A stretch of DNA of 64,000 bases, taken from NCBI GenBank assembly GCA_963580285.1, contig OY757026.1, forward strand, positions 62,621,396 through 62,685,395. Reading direction: 5' to 3'. The notes beneath the pieces were generated by a model. It saw nothing but the letters and a program-made list of their open reading frames with translations, was not told the DNA's origin and made no database searches. Shown piece after piece: positions 19,548 through 30,100 of the stretch (position 1 is its first letter; each line of letters begins with the position of its first letter). The stretch comes from Lucinisca nassula. Taxonomy: Eukaryota; Mollusca; Bivalvia; Lucinida; Lucinidae. The position numbers and the translations under genes are program-made.

Positions 19548-20115
19548 TTAACCCTTGACCTGCTGAATATTTAAATATGCCACACCCACCACTGATTATC
19601 AGCCAATCAGATTTCTTGATGCAAATTATTGCAACAAATTCATAAACTGAATGGCAAATAATGAAGATCCTGATCAGATGGCTTCTTCAGAAGCCATCTG
19701 ATCTGGATCTACATTGTTTGCAAGCTAAGACATATCCGGGATCAGAAGCCATCTGATCTGGATTTACATTGTTTGCAAGCAAGCTAAGACATATCCGGGA
19801 TCAGAAGCCATCTGATCTGGATTTACATTGTTTGCAAGCAAGCTAAGACATATCCGGGATCAGAAGCCATCTGATCTGGATTTACATTGTTTGCAAGCAA
19901 GCTAAGACATATCCGGGATCAGAAGCCATCTGATCTGGATTTACATTGTTTGCAAGCAAGCTAAGACATATCCGGGATCAGAAGCCATCTGATCTGGATT
20001 TACATTGTTTGCAAGCAAGCTAAGACATATCCGGGAATAAGAAGCCATCTGATCTGGATTTACATTGTTTGCAAGCAAGCTAAGACATATCCAGGTTCCG
20101 CAGGACAAGGGTTAA
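19548..20115. mobile_element. TTAA MITE, family B, with expanded core
   Basis: TTAACCCTTGACCTGCTGAA to 'caggacaagggTTAA'. The normal hairpin core ('gatcagatggcttcttcagaagccatctgatc') is followed by extra right-arm repeats, making the copy 568 bp instead of about 210. The flanks restore a continuous host unit with one TTAA. Confidence 0.9.
19686..20095. repeat. 59-bp tandem repeat, about 7 copies
   Basis: Unit 'agaagccatctgatctgga' + 'tttacattgtttgcaagca' + 'agctaagacatatccgggatc', nearly identical between copies at 19741, 19801, 19860, 19919, 19979 and 20039; the first is shorter. It arose from one arm of the B MITE hairpin. Confidence 0.95.
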
Positions 20116-20207
20116 ACTTGATGGGAAGCATCTTGGTGACCTGGAGTGACCCGGAGAGTGCTAAAATCGTACCATGTTAACCAGCTTGAACTTCTTCAAA
20201 TGACATG

Positions 20208-20605
20208 TCCTTCTCATTACGAAAACACGCCTATTCAAATACACTGCAATTTTACCGCGAAAAAAAACAAAAATTTTCAGATGAAAAATTGTGATTAATT
20301 TTCTTATTTCTGCTCAAAATATAGGTTGTGGTATTCGTTAGAACCGCCTCGTCGAGGCGGTTCTAACGAGTACCCACAACCTATATTTTAGAGCAGAAAT
20401 AAGAAAAATATGTCTTATTTCTGCTCAAAATATAGGTTGTGGTATTCGTTAGAACCGCATCGATGAGGCGGTTCTAATGAGTACCCACAATCTATATTTT
20501 CAGAGCAGAAATAAGAAAAATAATGTTTACCCCTGTAAACCCCAATTTTAGTTTATAAAAGTGGGGTTCAAGGGGGTCAAAATTATATAGGCGTGTTTTT
20601 GTGAT
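20208..20605. mobile_element. Family P MITE with duplicated core hairpin
   Basis: 'tcattacgaaaacacgcctatt' and 'ataggcgtgtttttgtgatga' are the terminal repeats. The core palindrome with its 'cttatttctgctc' shoulders occurs twice in tandem (20310-20405 and 20414-20515), both with near-perfect arms. Confidence 0.88.
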
Positions 20606-20978
20606 GATAGGGAAAGTTGGATTGAGCTGAAACTTGATGGGAAGGATCAGAGTGATATAGAAATTCAGAATTGCAAAAAAACTGTTGCATTGGCTACCAT
20701 AGCGACCATGTTGCAATTCTTCAAAGGACAGCTTCTTCTGAACAGAGTCAAATTGAGCAGAAACTTGATGCAGTAGGAGGCATCTGGACAACATGTAGAT
20801 TCCGAATTGTTTAAATCATACTGTTCCGATATCCATGATGGCTACCATCTTGAAGTTATTCAGATTAAATCTCCTCCCAAAACAGAATTGGACCGAGCTG
20901 AAACTTCATGGAAGGCATTGGGGGCGACATGGACATTCAGAATTCACAGTGGATATTTACTTAAATAGAGATGAATTA

Positions 20979-21358
20979 CAGTAGAACTTCGATGGCTCGA
21001 ACACCGATGGCTCGTTTACCATGGATGTCGAACCCATTCTTGAGCCCCTTGCGAAATCCTCTACATTAGAAATAGTGGGACATAATTAAGGAGATTTTAG
21101 TCTTTTATCTTGCAAATGTATGCTGTGTGTACTCATTAGAATCGCCTCGATGAGGCGATTCTAATGAGTACACACAACATATCATCGAGGCGATTCTAAT
21201 GAGTACACACAGCATACATTTTCATTATAGAACACCGAAAATATGTCTAAAAGTATCTTGATATGCCTCCTGACAGTAGCCCTCAGTGGCTCGAACTACC
21301 CCTGTCTCGAATAGATTTTTGAGGTCCCAGAGGTGTTCGAGCTATTGAAGTTCGACTG
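20979..21358. mobile_element. pogo-like MITE, TA duplication, holding a P core
   Basis: CAGTAGAACTTCGATGGCTC at the left mirrors GAGCTATTGAAGTTCGACTG at the right, flanked by TA (20977-20978, 21359-21360). A P-type hairpin with an extra half arm sits at 21110-21225 ('actcattagaatcgcctc' and mirrors). Confidence 0.85.
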
Positions 21359-21477
21359 TATTGGAAAAAAAAAAATATATATATTTTTATTTTATTTTAT
21401 ATATGGCTTTGGCAATGTACTGTAATTGAACAGCTGTTTGTATCATGCTTCTAAGTTCTCACTAGTGAATATTTCTG

Positions 21478-21570
21478 GGGCCAGTTGTTCAAAACTAACG
21501 ACTTCATTAGTTAACGTATTGTTAAAACTTTGATCATTAAATATGGCAAATATGCTAAAATGTTTGTTTT
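21478..21570. mobile_element. MITE family Q, left end
   Basis: 'ggccagttgttcaaaactaacg', 'ttagttaacgtattgttaaaactttgatcattaaatatgg'. The right end was not found. Confidence 0.6.
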
Positions 21571-21716
21571 TGTCGACCCTCTAGTGACAGTCAATCTACC
21601 AGTGTGGGGTTGTTGGGCGAGGCAGAGGTGTCGTGTATCTTGGGTCATAGGTGTGTACATTTGATATTATCTTACAGTTGGGCAAGGCCTTGCAGCAGAT
21701 ATGGGTACATTGGGAG

Positions 21717-22099
21717 TAGGGCTGGCTAATCGGAGCTGAAAAGATAATCGATTATCAGTCCTGTCATTGCGATCAATAATCGATTAGTAATCGCTAAGGT
21801 TTTTGTCATAATTTTACCTGTCTGGCTTTCTGTCTGAGCATGATTCTTACCATATGTTCCACTTTACCATATGTATATTTGAACAGACAGGCCTGAGCAA
21901 ACAGTGTAGACCCAGATGAGACGCCGCAGTATCATCAGGGTCTGCACTGTTTGCCACTCATCCAGCTATTTTAGGCATAACTTTGGGTAGTAAAGTGTAC
22001 CTATCAAGTAATCGATTAAAAGCAAATCAGATATGATAATCATTTTTGTGGAATTTATCGATCAATTAATCGATTATACGATTAATCGTGTCAGCCTTA
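21717..22099. mobile_element. hAT MITE with 8-bp target duplication
   Basis: The ends TAGGGCTGGCTAATCG and CGATTAATCGTGTCAGCCTTA are inverted and rich in internal 'atcgatta' motifs. ATTGGGAG lies on both sides (21709-21716, 22100-22107). The middle carries a D-type palindrome ('gcaaacagtgtagacccagatgagac'). The reverse sister copy is 51284-51673. Confidence 0.92.
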
Positions 22100-22139
22100 A
22101 TTGGGAGTGTTATTTCCTTTGTTTCTGCAGTTCCATTTT

Positions 22140-22405
22140 TTCTCTTTCTCCCATCCCTCACTTTCATCTCTACTATTTACTCTATCATTTTTCTCCCTTT
22201 CTCTGGCAGACGACACAAAATTGTCAACAAGGGTTGACTTGTCGTTAAACCCCAAACAATCAATCAACCCGCAAGTACAGCGCTTGCGGGTTGATTGATT
22301 GCTTGGGGTTTAACGAGAAGTCAACCCTTGTTGACAATTTTGTATTGCCTCCCAGAGAAAGGGAGAAAGTGACAGAGAGTAAATAGCAGAGATGAAAGTG
22401 TTTTG
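22140..22405. repeat. Foldback of two head-on SINE-like 3' units
   Basis: Arms of about 115 bp pair through 'ttgtcaacaagggttgactt', 'cgttaaaccccaa.caatcaatcaacccgcaag' and 'ctctctg..ggagaaa', with a tiny loop at 22271-22280. The 'cgttaaaccccaa' ending is SINE-like. Confidence 0.85.
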
Positions 22406-22439
22406 ATTTTATATTCAAGCTGATGTAACTGAACTTGTT

Positions 22440-22585
22440 GAAGCCTCTGTGTTGTAGGGGTTGAGCCTTTAAAACAGGGGTCATGGTTTCAGTTGTTGGC
22501 TTCTCTAGACTTGTGGGTGTGCCTTTAAACCACAGTCTCATCTCCATTTGTCCTTAATTGTTGGTGGGACGTAAAACTCATACAC
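22440..22585 (+). mobile_element. SINE family G, degraded
   Basis: 'gaagcctctgtgttgtaggggtt', 'cttctctagacttgtgggtg', 'tttaaaccacagtctcat', 'ttgttggtgggacgtaaaactca'. Confidence 0.6.
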
Positions 22586-22699
22586 ATATCTATATATTAT
22601 CATTGGATGTTTATTTGCACCTATATTCCTTTTGTATGCATGAATTCTATAATTTATGTTAAGAAAAGATTTTTAGTTCATTTCATGTGCCAGCACACA

Positions 22700-22872
22700 T
22701 TTCGATAACACGTCATTATGCATTCTTTCAGATATCAAAAACGGTTATTTTTCTGATGAAAATTTATCAACTTTTTCTTACAAATGCACAAAACGTATGT
22801 TGTGGGTACTTGTTAGAACCACTTCAGTGAGGCAGTTCTAACGAGCACTCGCAACCTATGTTTGGAGTATAT
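22700..22872. mobile_element. Family P MITE, left two-thirds
   Basis: 'aacacgtcattatgcattctttcagatatcaaaaacggttatttttctgatgaaaat', then the core 'gggtacttgttagaaccac..gtga...gttctaacgagcactcgcaacctatg'. Confidence 0.75.
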
Positions 22873-22952
22873 ATACTCAGTCAAAAAGTTCCTGTACATA
22901 AAATTGCTTCTGTTACCATAGTTACTACAAATGAAAAATGTACAAAATTTGT

Positions 22953-23274
22953 TATACCCCCACAAATGAAATTTGGGGGGGTATATAGGAGTGAGCTTGT
23001 CGGTCGGTCGGTCTGTCTGTCGGTCGGTCTGTCGGTCGGTCTGTTGACTTGGTTTCCAGACGATAACTCAAAAACCGCTTCACCGATTTTTATAATTTTT
23101 GGTACACTGATGTAACATCATAAAATACAGGTCAAGTTCGATTTCCACTACAATTCGTCAATTTTCGACATAGTTATGGCCCCTTTCAAATGAAAAAATT
23201 GCAAAATGGCGCTGATGTACTATCAAGGCAGTTTTTGTGGGGGTATTCATCACCTTTAGTGATAGCTCTAGTTT
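22953..23274 (+). mobile_element. Microsatellite-led element (CCCCCACAAATGAAATTTGG)
   Basis: Starts 'tacccccacaaatgaaatttggggg', then a (TCGG/TCTG)n microsatellite at 22999-23042, a core ('gacgataactcaaaaaccgcttcaccga'), and ends 'gggggtattcatcacctttagtgatagct'. The reverse copy at 33001-33320 has the same limits, fixing its length at about 320 bp. Builds of this kind are typical of Helitron-related pearl elements. Confidence 0.8.
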
Positions 23275-24309
23275 TGTTTTGGTTAGAGGATTCATTTTTC
23301 CATGCAAAAGCCCAAACTGTTTTTGTTTATGTAAACTTGCCAGCCTGGGCTATTGTTTTAAACACCCAAGGGGTCACTGTGACAATTTCGCAGAATAAAT
23401 AATTACAAACACCAACATTGAACACAATAAAAATTACACTTAGCACAACATGTCTAAAATTTGATACATATAACCTTTTATTAGATATCCTGTGTGTCTA
23501 TACAAAAACGATTTGGAATGTTTGTTCCATTTGCTGAGAGAAACAGACGATCACGTATTGGCCTCCTATTCTTCGAAGGTGTGTGCAAAATGCTGCTTTC
23601 AGTTTAAACTCCATAGAAAATAGCATTTGGTAGTGCTACATGAATTTTCTACATTATTTTCCATCATCGTTAACAGCAGTGGTGGCAACAAAGCACTTTT
23701 TAAAGAAATTGCAACTGAATGACAGATATAGAAATAACAACAGTTTGAAAATTGCTATATGTTTAATTGAAAGGGAGATAATCTGAGAATTTCACAAATT
23801 AAAGTCTTGATTGTAGTGCAAGATCATGAGATATTGTAAAGGTAAAGTGAGTTTCTATATTCAATGGACAAGATATTTCATCTCAGACATGAAATGATCA
23901 TCTGCACATGCACAATGCCAAATTCCTTACAAAACATTTCTAGGCACATATTGGAGGACAACTCTTGAGCAGAATAGTATGGGCAAATGCAAATTTATGC
24001 ATTTTGTAGTTAAACATCCAATTGTCATGTTTACAGCCTTCTTTAGCTGAATGGCTACCGGATAGCTACTAGAATTTACCCCGAAGTTGGTATAGCTACT
24101 TAAACTTTTATGACCGAATATTAAGAAAAATTTCACAAATTTTCATTGGAAAATTAGCATTTTAGGAGATATGAAAGACTGCTCTTTGCACTTGTGTGTG
24201 TTATTGTGATGTATGCCTTCATAGAAGACTTGTCAGATTGTGCAGCTGTGCAGGTTGAACTAAGTTTGTGCTGGTCACAAATGATAAATGAAGATTTTGT
24301 CATGTGTTG
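23275..24309. other. Unassigned non-coding stretch
   Basis: No exon, RNA gene or known repeat family recognised. It is AT-rich with scattered stops in all frames. A short piece at 24145-24200 resembles the P-family flank ('attttcattggaaaattagcattttaggagatatgaaaga'). Confidence 0.5.
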
Positions 24310-24317
24310 GTTCAAAT

Positions 24318-25758
24318 CAGGGCTCGAGAAACTGAAGAATCCAAATTGGTCCAGCCCGATTTTGCCAAAAATTATGAAAATTTCCGAACCAGTTTCAGTA
24401 ATTTCCGTATTCGTCCTAGGTGATTTGTAATTTCAAAATGTGTTATTAGCATAAAGAATGACATACCAATATTGCTCTTACACTTGTTAAGCACCAGTAT
24501 CTTGATTAAAAACAGCAATTATTGCTCACATCGTTCAGATTTCATCTACTTTCATTTCATTTTCTATGCCAGATTTCATCTACTTTCATTTTCCCAATGT
24601 CCGGTTCCATCAGTACCTGAAGACCGCTAAAGGGAAACAACCGGCGTGGTGCAGTCAAAGACCAGTCCGATGGTCACTATTTTTTTCTTTAAAATATTTC
24701 TCTTATTTCACGCATATTTATTTTGCCCAAAACGCTTTGTTTGCAAATGGTGACTCAGATTGCAGCCACGTGGTCAGAAAATGACGTCATACTGTTTCCA
24801 TTTACACAATATACATTAATACAGTCACGGACGAAACACACACCTGTTTTATGGCATTGATTTTAATAGAGCGTATTTCTTAAAAAAAAAAAAAAATCGT
24901 TTTTAAGGGGTTAAAAAATCGAAAAACGTTTCTTTAATCTGAAACCAACATGGCCGAACGAGAGTCATTGAAATTCTTATGTGGCCGAACCCAGTTCTTA
25001 AGTATATAAATACATATTACACGATTACACAAGTCTACTACCTGTATCCTGAAACAAATCGATTTGTCTACAAATGGCGACCAATATTGCAGCCACGTGA
25101 TCAGAAAATGAAGTCACGTGGTTTCATTTTAATTCATTCAAGGAAGTTATTACACACGTGTTTTATGTTATTGGTTTCAATGGAGCGTATTTCTTAAATA
25201 AAAATATTGTTTAGAATGGGTGAAAAAAAGGCATTTTCTCTCAAAGGCTTAACACGCAATGTTCAGACATGATAGGTGTGGATTGAAAATTGCACCTTGT
25301 AAAAATAAAACAATTTTTATTCAAATACCGGTTCTATAGTAAGCCATAAATTAATGACTTGTACAAACAAACTAGTGTATGTCCTGCATTGATTGACCTA
25401 ATTTTCTCACCCTTTCCAGCTTACCGATAACGTCTGAGGCCAGTCTTCACAGTTTAATAATTTTGACACACGGCTCAAATTTCGCTGCGATAAGATCAAA
25501 GAACCCGACATGGACTTGTCTGATTTTCACCTAGTTAGATAATGAACCGGTCTAACACCTTGTGCTCTAGGCGGTTTTTGTATACTTGCTTGGATTATCA
25601 GTGGCAAAAGGTCAGCTTGTTTTTACAACATAATGATTTAGCGAAAATTTTCGAACCCATTTTTTTCAAATGTTATTGAATTATGGACTGATTTTTGTAT
25701 CTTCTTCGGAAGTCAAAATCGGTTTAAGGAAAACAAACCAACATTTTCTTGAGCCCTG
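24318..25758. mobile_element. hAT-like element with 8-bp target duplication
   Basis: CAGGGCTCGAGAAAC to TTTTCTTGAGCCCTG; GTTCAAAT duplicated at 24310-24317 and 25759-25766. Sister of 6740-8089, sharing the whole body. 1441 bp, no coding frame for a transposase: non-autonomous. Confidence 0.92.
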
Positions 25759-25799
25759 GTTCAAATGTATTATTTTATTTTGTCATGATATTGATAATG

Positions 25800-25960
25800 A
25801 TAATGAGGCGGTTCTAACGAGCACCCACAACCTATGTTTGCGGTATAAATAAGAAAAATATCACTGATTTTCATCGGAAAAGCAGCCATTTTGGAGATGT
25901 GATAAATGCACTGTCTCATGGGTGTGTTACCATGATGTTTACAATGGTTGATTTAATCTT
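25800..25960. mobile_element. Family P MITE, right half
   Basis: 'gaggcggttctaacgagcacccacaacctatgtttgcggtat', 'ataagaaaaatatcactgattttcatcggaaaagcagccattttggagat'. Confidence 0.7.
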
Positions 25961-26224
25961 TACCACACTCTGGGCTAACATAGCAGACAACAATTTTTTT
26001 TATATTTTTCTTATTTCCCCCAAATCAGGATTGGACATCTCATACAAATTGTCTCCATAAGATTTTCCATCCATTATTTGACGAAAAATCTGCTTTGAGG
26101 TCTAAAATTGAAAAATGTTAACACATGCTAACGGTTTTCTTGAAAACAACATGAACACAACAGTTGATGTGATAACCTCAACAATGTCCAATCATATTGC
26201 AGAGAACCATGGTTTATTTCGGTG

Positions 26225-26525
26225 TTTGGCTCCCGCCTTTCGGGGCTTGAAGAAATAGATGGGCTGCATGATGCTTCCACGCAGAGTTGAAACCGACCCA
26301 CACACAAGTACTGGTAAACCGCTACGAGGATCTAAGCCTGCCCAGGCAAAGCGGTGCGAGTCGGCCCATCCATGCTTATAAATCCTATTGGTTTCATTGG
26401 GCGGCAGGGATTGAGATGTCATTTCATCTCAATGTTGGGTAAAAGTCCCACAAAATTGGAAGCAACGTCTCTAAAATGACCTATACAGTGTTGACGGGGA
26501 TGTTAAACCTCAAATCAAACAAAAA
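26225..26525 (+). mobile_element. SINE family E, full length
   Basis: Forward order: 'ggggcttgaagaaatagatgggctgcatgatgcttccacgcag', '..actggtaaaccgct', 'gatctaagcctgcccaggcaaagcggtgcgag', 'cctattggtttcattgggcgg', 'gagatgtcatttcatctca', 'gggtaaaagtcccacaaaattggaagcaacgtct', 'gttgacggggatgttaaacctcaaatcaaac' with a CAAA-type tail. Confidence 0.85.
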
Positions 26526-26734
26526 CATTTCGGTGTCACTTAATGATCATGTGACATTGCATGAGCCAATGTATTCGTTGAAGTATGAATAATATTACGT
26601 CAAAAAAAAATAATAATAGGTTTTCAATAAATGCACAGAGAATGTAACAACTGTATTTACCCTAAATATTCAGACACCTCAACTCCTTACCAAATATATA
26701 TACTTGTTCTAAAATTTGAACAAGTATATCTTTC

Positions 26735-26885
26735 TACCCAATGTTGTGTCTAAGAATTGCTGGATGAGTGGCAAACAATGTAGACCCAGATGAGATGCCG
26801 CAGAAGCGGCATCTCATCTGGGTCTACACTGTTTGCTCAGGCCTGTCTGTCAAAATACGTACAGCAAATATGGTCTATGTATTTG
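26735..26885. mobile_element. Palindromic MITE, family D
   Basis: 'agctggatgagtggcaaac' type lead, then a near-perfect palindrome: 'aatgtagacccagatgagatgccgcag' mirrored by 'gcggcatctcatctgggtctacactg'. Ends 'gctcaggcctgtctgtcaaaatacg'. Others at 33845-33965 and inside the hAT MITEs at 21717 and 51284. Confidence 0.75.
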
Positions 26886-27012
26886 TATGTAATTTTTTTG
26901 GTCCGAAGTAGCATCATCAAATGCTGTAAACTGTTCAACTGTCTGTAAGACAGAAAAATTCATCACTGACGAAAACCACAGAAAGCCTTCTCTGGTATGC
27001 ACAATTTCTTTC

Positions 27013-27119
27013 TCAGACAAGTCTGCCTGAAAACCTGAAGTCTGTTGTCTTGGAGACGAATACAGATTGACCTTGTTCCAGAATTTCTAATTCAGTAGAC
27101 ATCAACTCTGTTTCTTTAC
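27013..27119 (-). CDS. Possible terminal exon of the - strand gene
   Basis: The acceptor is TATATTTCAG. The frame GT|AAA GAA ACA reads KETELMSTELEILEQGQSVF, then VSKTTDFRFSGRLV, to TGA (27015-27013). That frame needs a one-base overhang, whereas exon 34097-34180 ends in phase 0 and would read VKKQS then stop. So either an exon between them is missing or the protein ends at VKKQS. Confidence 0.45.
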
Positions 27120-30100
27120 CTGAAATATAAAGTTAGCCATAAGCCATTCAGAATGTTTTAGTTTGATTTTAGGTTTAACATCCCTATCAACACTGTATAG
27201 GTCATTTTGGAGACGTTGCTTCCAATTTTGTGGGACTTTTACCCGACATTGAAATGAAATGACATCTCAAGCCCTGTCGCCCAATGAAACCAATAGGGTT
27301 TATAAGCATGGGCGGTCAGACTCGCACCGCTTTGCCTGGGCAGGCATAGATCCGCTAAGCAGTTTACAAGTACTTGTGTGGGAGTCGGTTTCAGCTCTGT
27401 GTGGAAGCATCATGCAGCCCATCTATTTCTTCAAGCCCCGATGGGCCCCAGGCGGGGGCCGCTATATTTTTGAATGGAATGGGATGTTCCATCTTATATG
27501 TAATAGGTGTCCAACTTTAAAATTTAGAGGTGTCACAATGATTCATTTTGTTAGGATTCATCTAGAAAATGGCTGAACATTTTGCAAACACTGAAGGCCC
27601 TGATCAGATACCATATTCTCATCTAATAGTAACAATAATCAACCTTATTTATAGAGGGTAACACATTTAGTACTGGTACTAATCTTCCATGTGGCCCTCT
27701 TTTCCTGAGTAGGAACCAGTTTTGTTTGTATTGGAGTTTTACAGCCCAGTCAACACTATTTAGGTCATTTTTGAACCAGTCAGTTTACCTATCAACACTT
27801 TCCTGGGCAGGCTTATACGTAAGCGGTTAACCAGTACAGTGCACATTCTTTAGCCAGAAACTGACAACTGCCCTTCTTGAATCAGCGGAAGGGAGAGAAT
27901 GACCGTAGAAAAGATTTCATGATCAATCTCCACGAAAGAATCTTGCCGACCCCGGCGGGAGTCGAACCCCCGTCCTCCTGATCACCAGTCAGACGCGCAT
28001 CTGACTGAGCCACTGAGGCTGGCGAGTAGGAACCAGTACTAAGCAATGTGGATTAAGTTTCTTGCTCAAGGAAGCCACATGTAGCGCTTGCGAGGATCGA
28101 ACCGGCTACCTCTCGATCTCAAATCCGATGCTTTACCACTGCACCACAGCGCTCTTTTTGCCAGTGTCCCATTTTGGGATTTCCCACTTTAAATAGGTTA
28201 GCCTCTTTTTTTTAACCAGAAAAAATCTCAAAATGGGTGACTGGCAAACAGTGAAGGCCCTGATCAGATGCCACAGATCAGTGCCATCACTCTTTGCAAA
28301 GTGTGGAATCTGATCAGTGCCGTCACTCTTTGCAAAGTGTTCAGCCACTTCCTAAATAAATTTCTACAACCAACTCCACCTTACACCCCTAAATTTCAAA
28401 ACTGTCTCCTACTTCATATTGGGAGGAAGAGTCAATTCAGCTTAACCCTTATCCTGCTGAACAAATTAATTTAGCCACATCCATTTCTGACTATCCACCA
28501 ATCAAATTACTTGATATGTATTCTTTCAGTTCACAAACAGCATGACAAACAATGTAAGCCCCCGCCCATCAGGGCTTGGAGAAATAGATTGGGCTGCATG
28601 GTGCTTCCACGCAGAGCTGAATCTGACCACACAGGAGTACTTGTAAACCGCTTAGAAGAACTAAGCCTGCCCAAGCAAAGTGGTGTGAGTCAGATCGTCC
28701 ATTGCATATAAGCCTTCTGGTTTCATTGGGCGACAGGGCTTGAGATGTCATTGTCGGGTAAACGTCCCACAAAATTGGAAGCAAAGTCTCCGAAATGACC
28801 TAAATAGTGTTTACGGGGATGTTAAACCCTGCTTCAAACAAATCGAAGACAACAGTGTAGATCCTGATCAGATAGCTTCTTCAGACGTATTCTTTCAGTT
28901 CACAAACAACATGACAAACAGTGTAGAAGCCATCTGATCTGGATCTACACTGTTTGCAAAAGTAGGGCTTGTTGTGTACAGTGGGATAAAGGTTTAAATG
29001 GGTCAATGGGGTATAGATACACTATCAGGGTGGTGGGAGAGGTGGGGTGGGGGGAAGGGAGGGAGCGCACATCTGTTATAGTTCTGTTACTAGTATGTCA
29101 CCCTTATCAATAAAAGGTCTACTCTTAAAGGAGGAACAAATTCTCACCTTTAAGAGCAGATCCCTTTTTCAGAGGGTCTCAGTCTTAAACAAACAGGGGC
29201 AGCGGGAGGGGTGAACTCTTGAGAAACATTTTGTGTATGACCCTTATCAATAAAAGGTCTATGATTAAAGGAGAACATACAGGAAAACCACAACCAACAT
29301 GAGTGCCTGTGGACTATGTCACAAATGACAAAACCTAATACAAATAAACATCATTATAACACTAGGGATGTAACGATAGTCAGAAAATGACTATTGCGAT
29401 AGTATTGACATTGCAGGAAGAACCATTGCGATACTATTACTATTGCTGACTACTATTGCAATACTATTGCGATACTATTGCCTGAAATAAATTTTCTTGT
29501 TTTAGAAGGAAATAAAAACTATTCAAACCTTCACCTGTTTTTCTGTATGTATTATCTGCATAAAAGAAATAAACAAGATAATTTACACAGAGGAACATCT
29601 CTTGTAAACTCCTGTTTGCTTTTCTGCCTGCCCCTACAACAGGATACAGCTCCGCTGGAGCATCTTTTTTCCTTCAAGTGTAAATCCTCCTGGAGACCCA
29701 TTTTAATAGATGTTGCCAAGTACATGTATCAAGTCACAGTGAGAATGTGCCATCAGTTTCTTAATCAGAATAAAATAAATTTGAAGCCCAAATTTTCCCC
29801 AACAAATATTTATAAATATAATCCAAAGTGTTTGTCAAGTTTTAAGCATAATAACTTTATTTTTCTCTGACTTTAAGTGCGGTAATACGGTAGAAAATAC
29901 TGTAGTTATCACGGCCAATAACGGTCCTTTTTCAAGTTAATTACAGAAATGTCATAATAGCTTATCCAATTAGTAATTAAAGATACAATATATAAACTCA
30001 TTAAGCTTCACGCGCATAATTAACACGAGCTTTAGCCGATATACTCAAAAGATCAAAATCGTCAGCTTGGGTAGAAAAGAGAATAAAGAATGCAGCTCAG

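Larger units (their letters stand above)
19360..20965. mobile_element. Tandem-core (pearl/Helitron-like) element, interrupted
   Basis: A unit of the type 'ttggactgagctgaaacttgatgggaagcatct.ggtgacatg.agattcagaattg...aaaattgttgcatt...accatggtggccatcttg.aattcttca.a' recurs about four times. It is split by the B MITE at 19548-20115 and a double P MITE at 20208-20605. Confidence 0.6.

Noticed and set aside
19686..20095. CRISPR array
   Set aside because: The repeats are adjacent 59-bp units with no spacers, in an animal genome and derived from a MITE.
26192..26422. Open frames such as MTSQSLPPNETNRIYKHG, recurring at 27259, 28569 and 36184
   Set aside because: They recur in every SINE E copy and are translations of the SINE consensus.
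28075..28155. tRNA gene on the - strand
   Set aside because: Better pairing than most, but it is the head of a SINE with a decayed relative at 61078 and is followed by SINE body.
29478..29870. 130-codon frame as a hAT transposase
   Set aside because: No zinc-finger, DDE or dimerisation motif; AT-rich composition and a position inside the subterminal region argue against it.
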